This document shows positions 1 through 9,077 of a stretch of 64,000 bases of DNA, one piece after another. Position 1 is the first letter of the stretch; every line of letters begins with the position of its first letter. A program made the position numbers and the translations under genes. The notes under the pieces are model-generated. The model was not told the origin of the DNA and did not search any database. It was given only the letters and a program-made list of their open reading frames with translations. The DNA comes from Colwellia psychrerythraea. Its GTDB lineage: Bacteria; Pseudomonadota; Gammaproteobacteria; Enterobacterales; Alteromonadaceae. The stretch lies in assembly GCF_000764225.1 (NCBI RefSeq), contig NZ_JQED01000046.1, positions 62,001 through 126,000 of the forward strand. Direction: 5' to 3'.

Positions 1-338
1 GTAGAAAGTAATGCCTCTATATGGAGTCGTAAAGAGCCGGTAGCATCCTTCACAGCCACTAGTGTTTGTGCATCAGTGACGCGAACATTACTTACAACAT
101 TCTCCTCAAGACCTCGTTGTTGCATACGATCTACGATTTGTGGTCTTGCACCGTGAACCACCACTAACTTCACACCTAAACTACGTAATAATGAAATATC
201 ATGAATAATATTGGCAAAATTGGGGTGTGTAACGGCTTCACCACCAAACATAAGTACCACCGTTTTTCCACGATGAGCATTAATATAGGGGGCTGCATTT
301 CTAAACCATTTAACGTAATTTTGCTCGCTATTATTCAT
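1..338 (-). CDS. argA: N-acetylglutamate synthase ArgA, amino-acid kinase domain (partial)
   Basis: My own reverse-strand translation gives an open frame from an ATG at 338 to the window edge, so the C-terminal part is missing. It begins MNNSEQNYVKWFRNAAPYIN and contains TVVLMFGGEAV and VVVHGARPQIVDRM, the amino-acid-kinase fold pattern of classical ArgA. ArgA makes N-acetylglutamate from glutamate and acetyl-CoA, the first step of arginine synthesis, and is normally feedback-inhibited by arginine. An in-frame ATG at 347 is possible, but the GGA seven bases before the ATG at 338 favours the latter. It lies 42 bases after argH on the same strand, so it is probably last in the arg operon. It is odd beside an argH that already carries an acetyltransferase domain. 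Whether this ArgA keeps its own GNAT domain cannot be seen here. Confidence 0.88.
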   Translation of the reverse strand, partial: MNNSEQNYVKWFRNAAPYINAHRGKTVVLMFGGEAVTHPNFANIIHDISLLRSLGVKLVVVHGARPQIVDRMQQRGLEENVVSNVRVTDAQTLVAVKDATGSLRLHIEALLS

Positions 339-380
339 CTTTTCCATTCTTTAATATAACTTAGCTATTTCCAGTAAGAA

Positions 381-2318
381 TTACTTACTTTGACCGACAA
401 TGTATTCCATCGCAACTTCATCCGCAGGATCTTTATGCGGGCTTGGTTCACTATCTTCAATAATATTATCCGCTAGCGAATTTTTATCAATTAGGTTAAA
501 ACCAAGTTGTTCAAAGTACTGTGGAATATAAGTTAAAACAATGATTTGCTCTAATTCCATTTGATTTGCAAACTCGAGCAAATATTGAACAAGTGCTTCA
601 CCCTGCCCTTGCTTTTGAGCATCGTCTTGCACAACAACTGAACGTATTTCCGCTAATCCTGTTTGATAGATATAGAGTGACGCTGTACCGACAACGTTAC
701 CATCAAGCTCAGCGACCACAAAGTTCTGGATGTCGTGAATTATATTGTCACGAGTGCGTGGTAAAATCTCGCCCTTATCTGCCCAATAGTTAGTCAATTG
801 GTGAATGCTATCAACATCAGACATTCTGGCACGTCGAACAGACATGGCCGCAGCTCGTTGCGCATTTAAACGTTGTTTTACTTGTTTAAGCGCCCCTTCT
901 ATTCTTTGCTTGCCTGGCGCACCAACCACTTGTTCATTTAAAATGGCTTCATTGCCAGACTGCGTAGTTGCCAGCGCTTTTTCAACTTGTGAACGCGAAG
1001 TACCACCAAGTGCTTCACGCTTATTCAGCGTTGATTCAATTGAAAGGTGTTGATACACATCTTGCTCAATTTTATCACTGAACTCTTGCAATTGAGTTAT
1101 GGTTAAATCTTCTAAAGGCAACCCTTTAGCTATGGCAGCTAACACTACTTCGCCAACAATGTGATGTGCTTCACGGAACGGAATATCTTTACCTACTAAA
1201 TAGTCTGCAAGCTCTGTCGCATTAGCATAACCTTGTTGTGCCGCAGCCAGTGTACGTGAACGATTCACTTTTAAACCGTCAGCAACAAGCACGGCCATTT
1301 CCATGCACTCTTGCCACGTATCAAGTGCATCAAATAAACCTTCTTTGTCTTCTTGCATATCTTTATTATACGCAAGTGCCAACGCTTTCATGGTAGTTAA
1401 CATGCCCGTTAACGAACCAAAAACACGTCCTGCTTTACCACGTATTAATTCACATGCATCTGGGTTTTTCTTTTGCGGCATTAATGATGAACCAGAACTC
1501 ACTAAGTCACTCATTTCTACAAAGCCAGCTTCACCTGAATTGTAGAAAATTAAATCCTCGGCAAAACGTGACAAATGCATCATTGAAATACTGGCAGAAG
1601 CCAATAACTCAATAACATGATCTCTATCAGAAACCGCATCAAGGCTGTTCATGGTTGCGGTTCTAAAACCTAAACGATTCGCCAGTGAGTTCCTATCAAT
1701 TGGATATGCAGTTCCCGCTAGTGCACCAGAGCCCAAAGGTGACACATCTAAACGATAAAGAGCATCCTTAAGACGACCAATATCACGGTTAAACATTTCT
1801 ACATAGGCTAAACACCAATGCCCGAAAGTAACTGGCTGTGCTCTTTGTAAGTGGGTATAACCCGGTAACACAGTATCTTTTTCACGTTCAGCTAAATTCA
1901 TCATAGCTTGCTGTAAGTTGACTAACGCGAAGAGTAAATCGCCGCCAGTCTCTTTACACCAAAGCTTTAGGTCAGTCGCTACTTGGTCATTTCGGCTACG
2001 GCCAGTATGGAGCTTTTTACCTAAATCACCGGTTTTTTCAATAAGCTGAATTTCCACCCAGCTATGAATATCTTCGGCATCAGATAATAAGATTTGTTTA
2101 GGGTTATCTTCAACAGATGCTTTTAATTCTTGCAGCGCAGCAGTTAAACGAATCAGTTCGTCATCGTTTAATACGCCCACTTCATGAATCGCATGTGCCC
2201 AAGCAATTGAACCAACAATATCTTGTACTGCCATACGGTAATCTACCGGTAGCGAGTCATTAAATTTCTTAAATTGTAAACTCGCTTTTTCTTTAAATCG
2301 TCCGCCCCATAAAGCCAT
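381..2318 (-). CDS. argH: Argininosuccinate lyase fused to a GNAT acetyltransferase domain, ArgH(A)
   Basis: 645 residues, against about 460 for an ordinary ArgH. Residues 1-460 are the lyase, which splits argininosuccinate into arginine and fumarate; HTGRSRND (104-111) and the signature SSGSSLMPQKKNPD (274-287) are present. After a linker, residues 492-645 form a GNAT N-acetyltransferase with an acetyl-CoA loop QKQGQGEA (568-575). Such ArgH(A) fusions are known from Moritella and related marine gammaproteobacteria, where the extra domain can supply N-acetylglutamate synthase activity. The fusion would join the first and last steps of the pathway in one chain. It starts 2 bases after the argG stop, so translation is probably coupled. 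That the GNAT domain acts on glutamate here is inferred from the family. Confidence 0.95.
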   Translation of the reverse strand: MALWGGRFKEKASLQFKKFNDSLPVDYRMAVQDIVGSIAWAHAIHEVGVLNDDELIRLTAALQELKASVEDNPKQILLSDAEDIHSWVEIQLIEKTGDLGKKLHTGRSRNDQVATDLKLWCKETGGDLLFALVNLQQAMMNLAEREKDTVLPGYTHLQRAQPVTFGHWCLAYVEMFNRDIGRLKDALYRLDVSPLGSGALAGTAYPIDRNSLANRLGFRTATMNSLDAVSDRDHVIELLASASISMMHLSRFAEDLIFYNSGEAGFVEMSDLVSSGSSLMPQKKNPDACELIRGKAGRVFGSLTGMLTTMKALALAYNKDMQEDKEGLFDALDTWQECMEMAVLVADGLKVNRSRTLAAAQQGYANATELADYLVGKDIPFREAHHIVGEVVLAAIAKGLPLEDLTITQLQEFSDKIEQDVYQHLSIESTLNKREALGGTSRSQVEKALATTQSGNEAILNEQVVGAPGKQRIEGALKQVKQRLNAQRAAAMSVRRARMSDVDSIHQLTNYWADKGEILPRTRDNIIHDIQNFVVAELDGNVVGTASLYIYQTGLAEIRSVVVQDDAQKQGQGEALVQYLLEFANQMELEQIIVLTYIPQYFEQLGFNLIDKNSLADNIIEDSEPSPHKDPADEVAMEYIVGQSK

Positions 2319-2320
2319 GA

Positions 2321-3565
2321 CTACTTCTCCTGATCTTTCTGGCTTAACGCGGTAATTCTGCTTGATAAACTGAATAAACGAATGAAACCTTCTGCATGTT
2401 TTTGGTCATAAACATCATCAGCACCAAAGGTAGCAAATTCTTCAGAGTACAAGCTATTTGGTGAACGACGTTGAATCACTTGCGCCATACCTTTATAAAG
2501 TTTTACGACAACATCCCCTGTTAATTTTTCAGCAAATGATGCCGCCGAAGCTAACTGAGCCTTTGCAAGTGGTGTAAACCAACGACCATCATAAATAACA
2601 TGAGAGAACTCAAGTCCTACTGACTCACGGTATTTAAGTGACTCTTTGTCTAAGATAAGCGATTCTAAACCTTTATAAGCCGCCATTAAAATCGTGCCGC
2701 CAGGTGTTTCATAACAACCACGAGATTTCATACCTACTAAGCGGTTTTCAACAATATCAATTCTACCCACGCCATGAGCCGCACCTTTTTCATTTAGGTA
2801 CATTAATGCTTCATATGCGCCTGCACCGTGTTGAGAGAAATCTTTGCCATCAACAGCAACCAACTCACCTTCTACAAAGCTTAATTGCACTTTTTCAGGC
2901 ACGTCTGGCGCATCCATTGGATCAACCGTCATGGTCCACACTTCTTTGGAAGGCTCACACCATGGGTCTTCTAATTCACCACCTTCGTGGGAGATATGCC
3001 AAGCATTCGCATCACGACTATAAATTTTAGTTAATGAAGCAGCACAAGGAATATTACGTTCCGCTAAATAATCAAGTAAATCTTCGCGAGAAACCATGTC
3101 CCACTCACGCCATGGAGCAATAACAGTAAGCTCTGGTGCTAAGGCAGCAAAACACGATTCAAAACGCACTTGGTCATTCCCCTTACCAGTACAACCATGA
3201 CACACAGCGTCAGCACCCACTTTTAGTGCTACTTCTACATGTGCTTTAGCAATAATAGGACGTGCCATTGACGTACCTAATAAATACTGACCTTCGTACA
3301 CTGACCCTGTTTTTAAAATTGGGTAGATATAGTCTTTAACATACTCTTCTTTAAGATCAACTACGTAACATTCTGATGCACCCGAAGCGATAGCTTTTTC
3401 TTTCACGCCTTCAAGCTCTTCATCGCCCTGGCCTACATCAGCACAAAATGCGACAACTTCACAGCCATCATAATTTTCTTTTAACCATGGAATGATCGCT
3501 GAAGTATCTAATCCGCCTGAGTATGCTAATACTACTTTTTTAATTTTTTTCTTTGTTAAAGCCAT
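2321..3565 (-). CDS. argG: Argininosuccinate synthase
   Basis: 414 residues, normal for the family. The ATP-pyrophosphatase P-loop SGGLDT is at residues 16-21 and the fold is complete. The enzyme condenses citrulline and aspartate with ATP to give argininosuccinate in the cytoplasm. The gene sits between argF and argH(A) in the leftward arg operon. The 195-base gap to argF is much larger than the other gaps in the operon and carries a tetranucleotide repeat, so argG may have its own promoter or a leader with regulatory role. A purine-rich GAGAGAAGAA stretch just before the ATG serves as the ribosome binding site. Confidence 0.97.
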   Translation of the reverse strand: MALTKKKIKKVVLAYSGGLDTSAIIPWLKENYDGCEVVAFCADVGQGDEELEGVKEKAIASGASECYVVDLKEEYVKDYIYPILKTGSVYEGQYLLGTSMARPIIAKAHVEVALKVGADAVCHGCTGKGNDQVRFESCFAALAPELTVIAPWREWDMVSREDLLDYLAERNIPCAASLTKIYSRDANAWHISHEGGELEDPWCEPSKEVWTMTVDPMDAPDVPEKVQLSFVEGELVAVDGKDFSQHGAGAYEALMYLNEKGAAHGVGRIDIVENRLVGMKSRGCYETPGGTILMAAYKGLESLILDKESLKYRESVGLEFSHVIYDGRWFTPLAKAQLASAASFAEKLTGDVVVKLYKGMAQVIQRRSPNSLYSEEFATFGADDVYDQKHAEGFIRLFSLSSRITALSQKDQEK

Positions 3566-3590
3566 GTTCTTCTCTCTTAAATATCTTAAA

Positions 3591-3634
3591 TTTGTTTGTC
3601 TGTTTGTCTGTTTGTTTGTTTGTTTGTTTGTTTG
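3591..3634. repeat. Tetranucleotide microsatellite (TTTG/TCTG), 11 units
   Basis: Eleven tandem four-base units, nine TTTG and two TCTG (units 3 and 5), fill 44 bases. On the transcribed strand this is a CAAA/CAGA repeat ending 25 bases before the argG start codon. Tetranucleotide repeats are prone to slipped-strand length change. Here the tract is in an untranslated leader or promoter, so a change would alter spacing rather than reading frame. Confidence 0.95.
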
Positions 3635-3760
3635 CTAATTAGTGATTGTAGCCGTTTAGCTTGAAGCTATTGGTTCAAATTCAAGAAAAAGCACCGAGTT
3701 GATGTTAGTCAATAAGTACTTTTGACGATTAAACTGACCATATAGCAAAAAAGATAACGG

Positions 3761-4702
3761 TTACTTGCTAAATAGAGCTACTAATACTGCATTTTGCGCC
3801 CACATTCTATTCTCAGCTTGCTGGAATACTTTTGATAAATCACTATCAAATAACTCAGTGGTTATTTCTTCTTCCAAATGTGCTGGCTGACAATGTAACA
3901 CCATGGTCGCTTGCGCTTTTTCCATCAAATCATGATTTACTTGATAAGGTGCAAATTTAGCTAATATTTCAGCTTTCTTACTGCTATCTTCATCACCCAT
4001 AGAAACCCAAGTATCGGTATAAATGACATCTTGTTTACCAATAGCATCAATATCATTAGTAAGAACTAATTGGCATCCTGATTCCTTTGCAAGTTGCTTT
4101 GTTTTTTCAACAATATCAGCTTTTGCTTCATGGCCTTTAGGGCTAATTAAAGTGAAATCTACTCCTAAAATGGCCGCCATAATCATTAGTGAATTAGAAA
4201 CATTATTACCATCTCCTACATACGCTAATTTGACTTGACTTAAATCAGGATAAGTCTCTGATAAAGTAACAAAATCAGCAAGCGCCTGACAGGGATGATA
4301 AACATCGCATAAAGCATTAATGACTGGTACGCTGGCATGCGCAGCTAAGCCTTGAATTGAATCATGACTGAATACGCGAGCAACAATAGCATCAGCAAAA
4401 CAAGATAAATTTTTTGCATAATCACTAACACGTTCACGTTCACCTAACTTGCCATTTTGCTGCCCTAAGTATAGTGCATGACCGCCTAGTTTACTGATGC
4501 CCATGTCAAAACTGACATGAGTTCTTAAAGACGGCTTTTCAAAGATCATCGCCACTGATTTACCCGCCAATACTTGACTATAATCAGCAGGGTTTTGCTT
4601 AATGTTAATCGCTAATTCGATTAATGCTAATAATTCGCTTTTATTTAGTTGATCATCAGCCAAAAAATTATTCAATTGTTGTAACGCTACATTTGTCGAC
4701 AT
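3761..4702 (-). CDS. argF: Ornithine carbamoyltransferase
   Basis: 313 residues. The enzyme makes citrulline from ornithine and carbamoyl phosphate. The carbamoyl-phosphate loop reads SLRTH (58-62), where E. coli has STRTR; HPCQ is at 136-139 and the ornithine-side motif reads HCQPA (270-274) rather than HCLPA. These variants look like the lineage's normal form, since the fold and the remaining motifs are complete, and the linear argE-type pathway calls for an ornithine (not acetylornithine) enzyme. The gene follows argB by 50 bases in the same direction. Confidence 0.95.
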   Translation of the reverse strand: MSTNVALQQLNNFLADDQLNKSELLALIELAINIKQNPADYSQVLAGKSVAMIFEKPSLRTHVSFDMGISKLGGHALYLGQQNGKLGERERVSDYAKNLSCFADAIVARVFSHDSIQGLAAHASVPVINALCDVYHPCQALADFVTLSETYPDLSQVKLAYVGDGNNVSNSLMIMAAILGVDFTLISPKGHEAKADIVEKTKQLAKESGCQLVLTNDIDAIGKQDVIYTDTWVSMGDEDSSKKAEILAKFAPYQVNHDLMEKAQATMVLHCQPAHLEEEITTELFDSDLSKVFQQAENRMWAQNAVLVALFSK

Positions 4703-4752
4703 AAGTATATTCTCTCAATATTCCTTTAAAACGCTTTGATAGTATGGTTTAA

Positions 4753-5535
4753 CTAGTTCGGTTGGATTTGTGTGCCAACCCCATGACCATCAAGTAATTG
4801 GGTTATTTGCTCCGGCGATTGCCAACTGGCAACCGCGATACTTCGTCGTAATTGTTGTGCTGCGTGCAAGGCAGCATTTACTTTCGCTGTCATACCGCCT
4901 GCAATAATGCCTTGCTGAATTAGGCTATCTGCTTGTTCAGCATTAAGTGAAGATAAATATTCACCATCTGCACCTTTAACGCCATTCACATCGGTTAATA
5001 ATAAGAGTTCAGCATTGAGCAACTGACAAATAGCCACAGCAGCGTCATCAGCATTAACATTGACCAAATCACCATTTTCAAGCGCACCAATGGAAGAAAT
5101 TATCGGTAAAAAGTCGGTTTTTAATAAACAATCTAATAATTTACTATTATTAGATTGTGGGATGCCAACTTGACCAAGATCTTGAGTAGATAGTGTACAA
5201 CTGATCATGCCGCCATCATTTAACGATAAACCAACAGCAGCTAACTCCATGCTGTTAGCGGTAGCAACAATTGATTTATTCACAGTGCCAGCAAGAGCAC
5301 CGCTGATTAAGCCTATTTGTTCTATTGGTGTTACACGCAAGCCATGTTTTTTCTCGGTAGTATAGCCAGCCTGATACAGCATTTCATCAACGACACAGCC
5401 ACCGCCATGCACTAAAACCACCTGTTTATTTTCTAATTGTGAAATTACTTTTAGTAAGGCATTAAGCGCTGATTCTTTTTCAAGAATAGCGCCGCCAATT
5501 TTAATAACTAATGGTTTTAATACTGGACTATTCAT
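4753..5535 (-). CDS. argB: Acetylglutamate kinase
   Basis: 260 residues, the usual length of the enterobacterial-type enzyme (E. coli 258). The N-terminal KIGGAILE and the glycine-rich VLVHGGGCVVDEML are the nucleotide and substrate loops of the amino-acid kinase family. It phosphorylates N-acetylglutamate, the second step of arginine synthesis. It lies 45 bases after argC and 50 bases before argF in one leftward operon. The short form without an N-terminal helix suggests the arginine-insensitive type, as in E. coli; this is an inference from length. Confidence 0.96.
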   Translation of the reverse strand: MNSPVLKPLVIKIGGAILEKESALNALLKVISQLENKQVVLVHGGGCVVDEMLYQAGYTTEKKHGLRVTPIEQIGLISGALAGTVNKSIVATANSMELAAVGLSLNDGGMISCTLSTQDLGQVGIPQSNNSKLLDCLLKTDFLPIISSIGALENGDLVNVNADDAAVAICQLLNAELLLLTDVNGVKGADGEYLSSLNAEQADSLIQQGIIAGGMTAKVNAALHAAQQLRRSIAVASWQSPEQITQLLDGHGVGTQIQPN

Positions 5536-5580
5536 AACTGTTCCTTAACTTGGTTTCTTAGTTACTTATCTATCTTTTGC

Positions 5581-6636
5581 TTAACAAGCACTGATTAATG
5601 AATACTCACTGGCCAAACCAAGTGAGATATTAAAACATTGCACCGCTTGTGAAGCAGCACCTTTTAGTAAGTTATCTATCGCACAACTCACCACTACCAC
5701 TTGCTTCTCTTCATCAAACTGCCAGTGCACATCAGCAAAAGGTGTATGAGCAACATTGCCAATTTCTGGCCAACTTGCCACTAACCTAACTAAAGGTTTA
5801 TCAGCATATGCCTGTTGAAAAACCTGCTCAACTTGCGCGTTTGTTACTCCAGCATTGAGTTGCAACGTAACCGTTGCTAAAAGCCCTCTTTTATATGGCG
5901 CTAAATGTGGATTAAAAATAACATTTATCGCAGCCTCTTGTGATATTTCTGGCTGATGTCTGTGTTGTAATACGTTATAGGCTTTTAAACTCACTTCATT
6001 GAAGTTGGTCGCGAGTGAGGCATTTCGTCCTGCGCCGCTTACTCCACTGATACCATTAACCACAACCAATGAATTTTCTACCACTAAATTGTTATAGGTC
6101 AGCGGCTTTAGACAAAGTAAACTTGCCGTCGGATAACAACCAGGAACAGCAACCAAATTTGTACTAGTAATATCATCTTGTTGCCATTCAGCTAAACCAT
6201 ATTTAGCCGAAGCTAAAGCATCGATATTAGCATGCTCAAAACCATAGTACTTAGGGTAATCATCAGCATCTTTTAGTCTAAATCCACCCGAAAGGTCGAA
6301 TACTTTAACCCCTGCCTCAACGAATGCTTGTGCCCAATCAGCACTGAATTCATGCGGTGTGGCAAAAAATACAACATCTAAATCTGCCGCATATTCATCA
6401 AACCAAGTGGCTGAAAAGGCTTCTAAAGGTAGATCACAAACCCCTTGATATCGGCCATGCAATTCACTAAATAGTTTACCTTCTGAACTACTGTTTTCAG
6501 AAACAACTAAATGACTAATTTGTGCTTGTTCATGCTTGCATAATAAGCCTACAAGCTCCGCGCCGGCATAGCCACTTGCACCTATAATTGCAACTTTTTG
6601 CACACTGTTATTCGAATCTAATATAGCCTTTGTCAT
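5581..6636 (-). CDS. argC: N-acetyl-gamma-glutamyl-phosphate reductase
   Basis: 351 residues. The NADPH-binding glycine loop GASGYAGAEL lies at 19-28 and the catalytic cysteine at 167 in VPGCYPTAS. The enzyme reduces N-acetylglutamyl phosphate to the semialdehyde, step three of the pathway. It is the first gene of the leftward operon and is divergent from argE. The 120-base space between the two start codons carries an ARG box, which fits control of both directions by ArgR. Confidence 0.96.
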   Translation of the reverse strand: MTKAILDSNNSVQKVAIIGASGYAGAELVGLLCKHEQAQISHLVVSENSSSEGKLFSELHGRYQGVCDLPLEAFSATWFDEYAADLDVVFFATPHEFSADWAQAFVEAGVKVFDLSGGFRLKDADDYPKYYGFEHANIDALASAKYGLAEWQQDDITSTNLVAVPGCYPTASLLCLKPLTYNNLVVENSLVVVNGISGVSGAGRNASLATNFNEVSLKAYNVLQHRHQPEISQEAAINVIFNPHLAPYKRGLLATVTLQLNAGVTNAQVEQVFQQAYADKPLVRLVASWPEIGNVAHTPFADVHWQFDEEKQVVVVSCAIDNLLKGAASQAVQCFNISLGLASEYSLISAC

Positions 6637-6726
6637 TTTTGAAGTAGCCTTATGAAAGCATGTTATTTACACTAGTAATATAAAGTAACACTGCATGGGT
6701 AGTTATGCAACTATTCAGCATAACTA

Positions 6727-6744
6727 TTTAAGTAAATATTCAAT
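6727..6744. promoter_or_regulatory. ARG box (putative ArgR operator) between argC and argE
   Basis: The 18 bases TTTAAGTAAATATTCAAT match the ARG consensus TNTGAATWWWWATTCANW at all but two positions. The site ends 13 bases before the chosen argE start and is about 90 bases upstream of argC. ArgR normally binds paired boxes; I could not find a convincing second box at the usual 2-3 base spacing. Confidence 0.6.
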
Positions 6745-6757
6745 TAATAGGTTCTAT

Positions 6758-7906
6758 ATGTCACAACTGCCTAATTTCAGTCAAAGTTTAAGCCAGTTAA
6801 TCGCCTGTCCATCGATCAGCTCTACACAAGCAAGTTGGGATCAGGGTAATAAAGAGGTGATTCAACTCTTAGCAACTTGGTTTGAGCAGCTCGGTTTTAA
6901 TATTGAAATTCAAGCAGTACCTGATACCAGTAATAAATTTAATTTACTGGCCAAATTAGGGAGTGGTAAAGGTGGTTTATTACTAGCAGGCCATAGTGAC
7001 ACTGTTCCCTTTGATGAGAACCGCTGGCAATCAAACCCTCATACGGTCGTAAGTCAAGACGATAAATTCTTTGGTTTAGGTACTTGTGATATGAAAGGTT
7101 TTTTCGCTTTTATTTTACAAGTTTGTAAAAACATAACGGCAAAGCAACTGAAAAAACCTTTATATATTCTTGCTACTGCTGACGAAGAAACCACTATGGC
7201 AGGGGCACGTTTTTTTGCTAAAAGCCAAACAATAAAACCTGATGTAGCTATTATTGGTGAACCAACTAACTTAGTGCCTGTAGTTATGCATAAAGGTCAC
7301 ATGTCGCACCGAATTAGTGTCGAGGGTAAATCTGGTCACTCAAGTAAACCAAATTTAGGTATAAATGCCATAGAGATAATGCATAAGGTAATTGGCCAGT
7401 TAATAGAACTCAAAGAAAAGTTTCAACTGAATTATGAAAACCAAGCATTTGATGTACCAGCACCAACGTTGAACTTCGGCGCCATTTCAGGTGGAGATAA
7501 CGCTAATAGAATTTGTGGTCATTGTCATTTAGATATCGATTTACGCTCACTACCGGGCATGAGTGATGATGAATTGCTCAATTGGTTAAGTGAGGCACTT
7601 AAACCACTAGCAGAGCTTTATCCTGGAAGAATCAGTTTTAAAGAGATGCACCCAAGCTCACCAAGCTTTGAGCAAAAGAAACCCAGTACATTGATCGACA
7701 TTGCTCAAGAGATTAGTGGGCATAGTTGTTGTGCTGTTAATTACGCCACAGAAGCTCCCTACATTCAGCAACTTGGCTGTCAAACCATAGTGTTAGGCCC
7801 GGGTTCAATAGATCAAGCCCACCAACCTAATGAATTTTTAGCACATAGTGAAATTGATAAAACTGAGCGACTGTTAACTAAGATGATCCAGCATTATTGT
7901 TTGTAG
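6758..7906 (+). CDS. argE: Acetylornithine deacetylase
   Basis: 382 residues from the ATG at 6758, matching E. coli ArgE in length and N-terminal alignment. A longer frame exists from 6695, but it would run through the ARG box, and AATAGG precedes the 6758 start. The enzyme is an M20-family zinc hydrolase that frees ornithine from N-acetylornithine. Metal and catalytic motifs are visible as LLAGHSDTVP, LGTCDMKG and TADEETTMAG. It diverges from argCBFGH(A). Use of argE means a linear acetyl pathway, which needs a dedicated acetylglutamate synthase each turn; that fits argA and the ArgH(A) fusion being present. No argJ is seen. Confidence 0.95.
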   Translation: MSQLPNFSQSLSQLIACPSISSTQASWDQGNKEVIQLLATWFEQLGFNIEIQAVPDTSNKFNLLAKLGSGKGGLLLAGHSDTVPFDENRWQSNPHTVVSQDDKFFGLGTCDMKGFFAFILQVCKNITAKQLKKPLYILATADEETTMAGARFFAKSQTIKPDVAIIGEPTNLVPVVMHKGHMSHRISVEGKSGHSSKPNLGINAIEIMHKVIGQLIELKEKFQLNYENQAFDVPAPTLNFGAISGGDNANRICGHCHLDIDLRSLPGMSDDELLNWLSEALKPLAELYPGRISFKEMHPSSPSFEQKKPSTLIDIAQEISGHSCCAVNYATEAPYIQQLGCQTIVLGPGSIDQAHQPNEFLAHSEIDKTERLLTKMIQHYCL

Positions 7907-7910
7907 TACT

Positions 7911-9038
7911 TTATAAATACTTCAACCAAATAGAGTCTGGGTGCTTTCCTTTAAAGCTTCGATACCACAGGCAAAATGGGTAGAGCATCAGCAATAATAC
8001 ACCGGTAATAATATAGGTATTTGTCAGGTTAGTAAAATCGCTCAACCCTCCATAGGTGGCAGTTCCCGTTAAGAAGATACGATGCACCAGGTAAAACATC
8101 ATCGAGGTTTGGCCAAAAACAAGGAAAATACCATTAGGGCGAACACCTATTCTCTGCTCTATTTTAATCATTAACGCTAAAATGACTGCCATGAGTCCTA
8201 ACTCAAGCATGATAAAGCTCGCCGATGGTGGGTACTTGCTAACATGCAACCATTGTTGCCAACTATTATCTTCTTTGAATAAGAACATATTACCGTAATC
8301 ATTCAAATAGCGTATAGCAACAAAAGCCGTCAAGGCGGTAAAGCCTAAACTAAAAAGTAATTTGGCAGGGCTCATGGTAACTTTCCCGTCACCATACTCT
8401 AGAATATAGCGGCCAAAAACCCACCCCAAAATCATCACAGACAACCAAGGTATTAATGCGTAAGAAATACTTAAATCTGCTGAAGAATACTTACCGATCA
8501 ACAAAGCAACAATGATTGATTGCTCTTGCCCACCAGCAAACCAGAATTGGGCAGTGACTAATTCACCACCTAAAATCCATGCCATGGCAATAATTAGCAG
8601 CTGTGTACTCGATAAACGTCGAAAGAAAGCCATACACATCATGGCAAGACCTATTGCATAAAGTACTTGAAAAATAAGCTTCCCTGAGAAGAATGATGTA
8701 ATTGTAGGATCGAGTAACGCTATAAAAGCACCACGAAGCAAAATATCTCTATCAATAGCTTTGCTATCGAAACCTCGGGAGAGTTTTCGTTCAACACTGA
8801 TAGCTAAAGCGGTGCCAGCAAGAAAGACAAATACCGGTGCGCAAATATGACTTATCCAGCGGGTAAAGAATTCGAATGCAGGGAGCGGTGAACCTACGAT
8901 ATAACTGGCGGCAGAGTCAGTCGATAAATGCTCTTTGTTATAAGCCATCGATACATGATCAAGTACCATAATAATCATGACAAAACCGCGCATCCAATCA
9001 ATTGCCGCAATACGCTTACTTTTTACTTTATTTGTCAT
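7911..9038 (-). CDS. DUF1624/HGSNAT-type multipass membrane acyltransferase-like protein
   Basis: 375 residues with about ten hydrophobic segments. The N-terminal IAAIDWMRGFVMIIMVLDH matches the heparan-alpha-glucosaminide N-acetyltransferase catalytic-like family, where an arginine and aspartate open the first membrane helix and a histidine follows. The family is thought to move acetyl groups across the membrane onto sugars; the substrate here is unknown. The stop codon lies only 4 bases from the convergent argE stop. A second, distant relative (nagX) is at 41817-42893. The next gene upstream on the same strand is 39 bases away, so the two may be co-transcribed. Confidence 0.8.
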   Translation of the reverse strand: MTNKVKSKRIAAIDWMRGFVMIIMVLDHVSMAYNKEHLSTDSAASYIVGSPLPAFEFFTRWISHICAPVFVFLAGTALAISVERKLSRGFDSKAIDRDILLRGAFIALLDPTITSFFSGKLIFQVLYAIGLAMMCMAFFRRLSSTQLLIIAMAWILGGELVTAQFWFAGGQEQSIIVALLIGKYSSADLSISYALIPWLSVMILGWVFGRYILEYGDGKVTMSPAKLLFSLGFTALTAFVAIRYLNDYGNMFLFKEDNSWQQWLHVSKYPPSASFIMLELGLMAVILALMIKIEQRIGVRPNGIFLVFGQTSMMFYLVHRIFLTGTATYGGLSDFTNLTNTYIITGVLLLMLYPFCLWYRSFKGKHPDSIWLKYL

Positions 9039-9077
9039 TCTTTCATATCCTTATGTAAATCACGTTAAGTCAAAGTA

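Noticed and set aside
2704..3030. Plus-strand frame of 108 residues opposite argG
   Set aside because: Shadow frame within a highly conserved gene on the other strand.
3591..3634. CRISPR-like array
   Set aside because: Units are 4 bases with no spacers; it is a simple microsatellite. No CRISPR array or cas gene was seen elsewhere.
6692..6721. Second ARG box or TGCAT/ATGCA operator near argC-argE
   Set aside because: Arms exist, but their spacing does not fit the 18-base ARG box.
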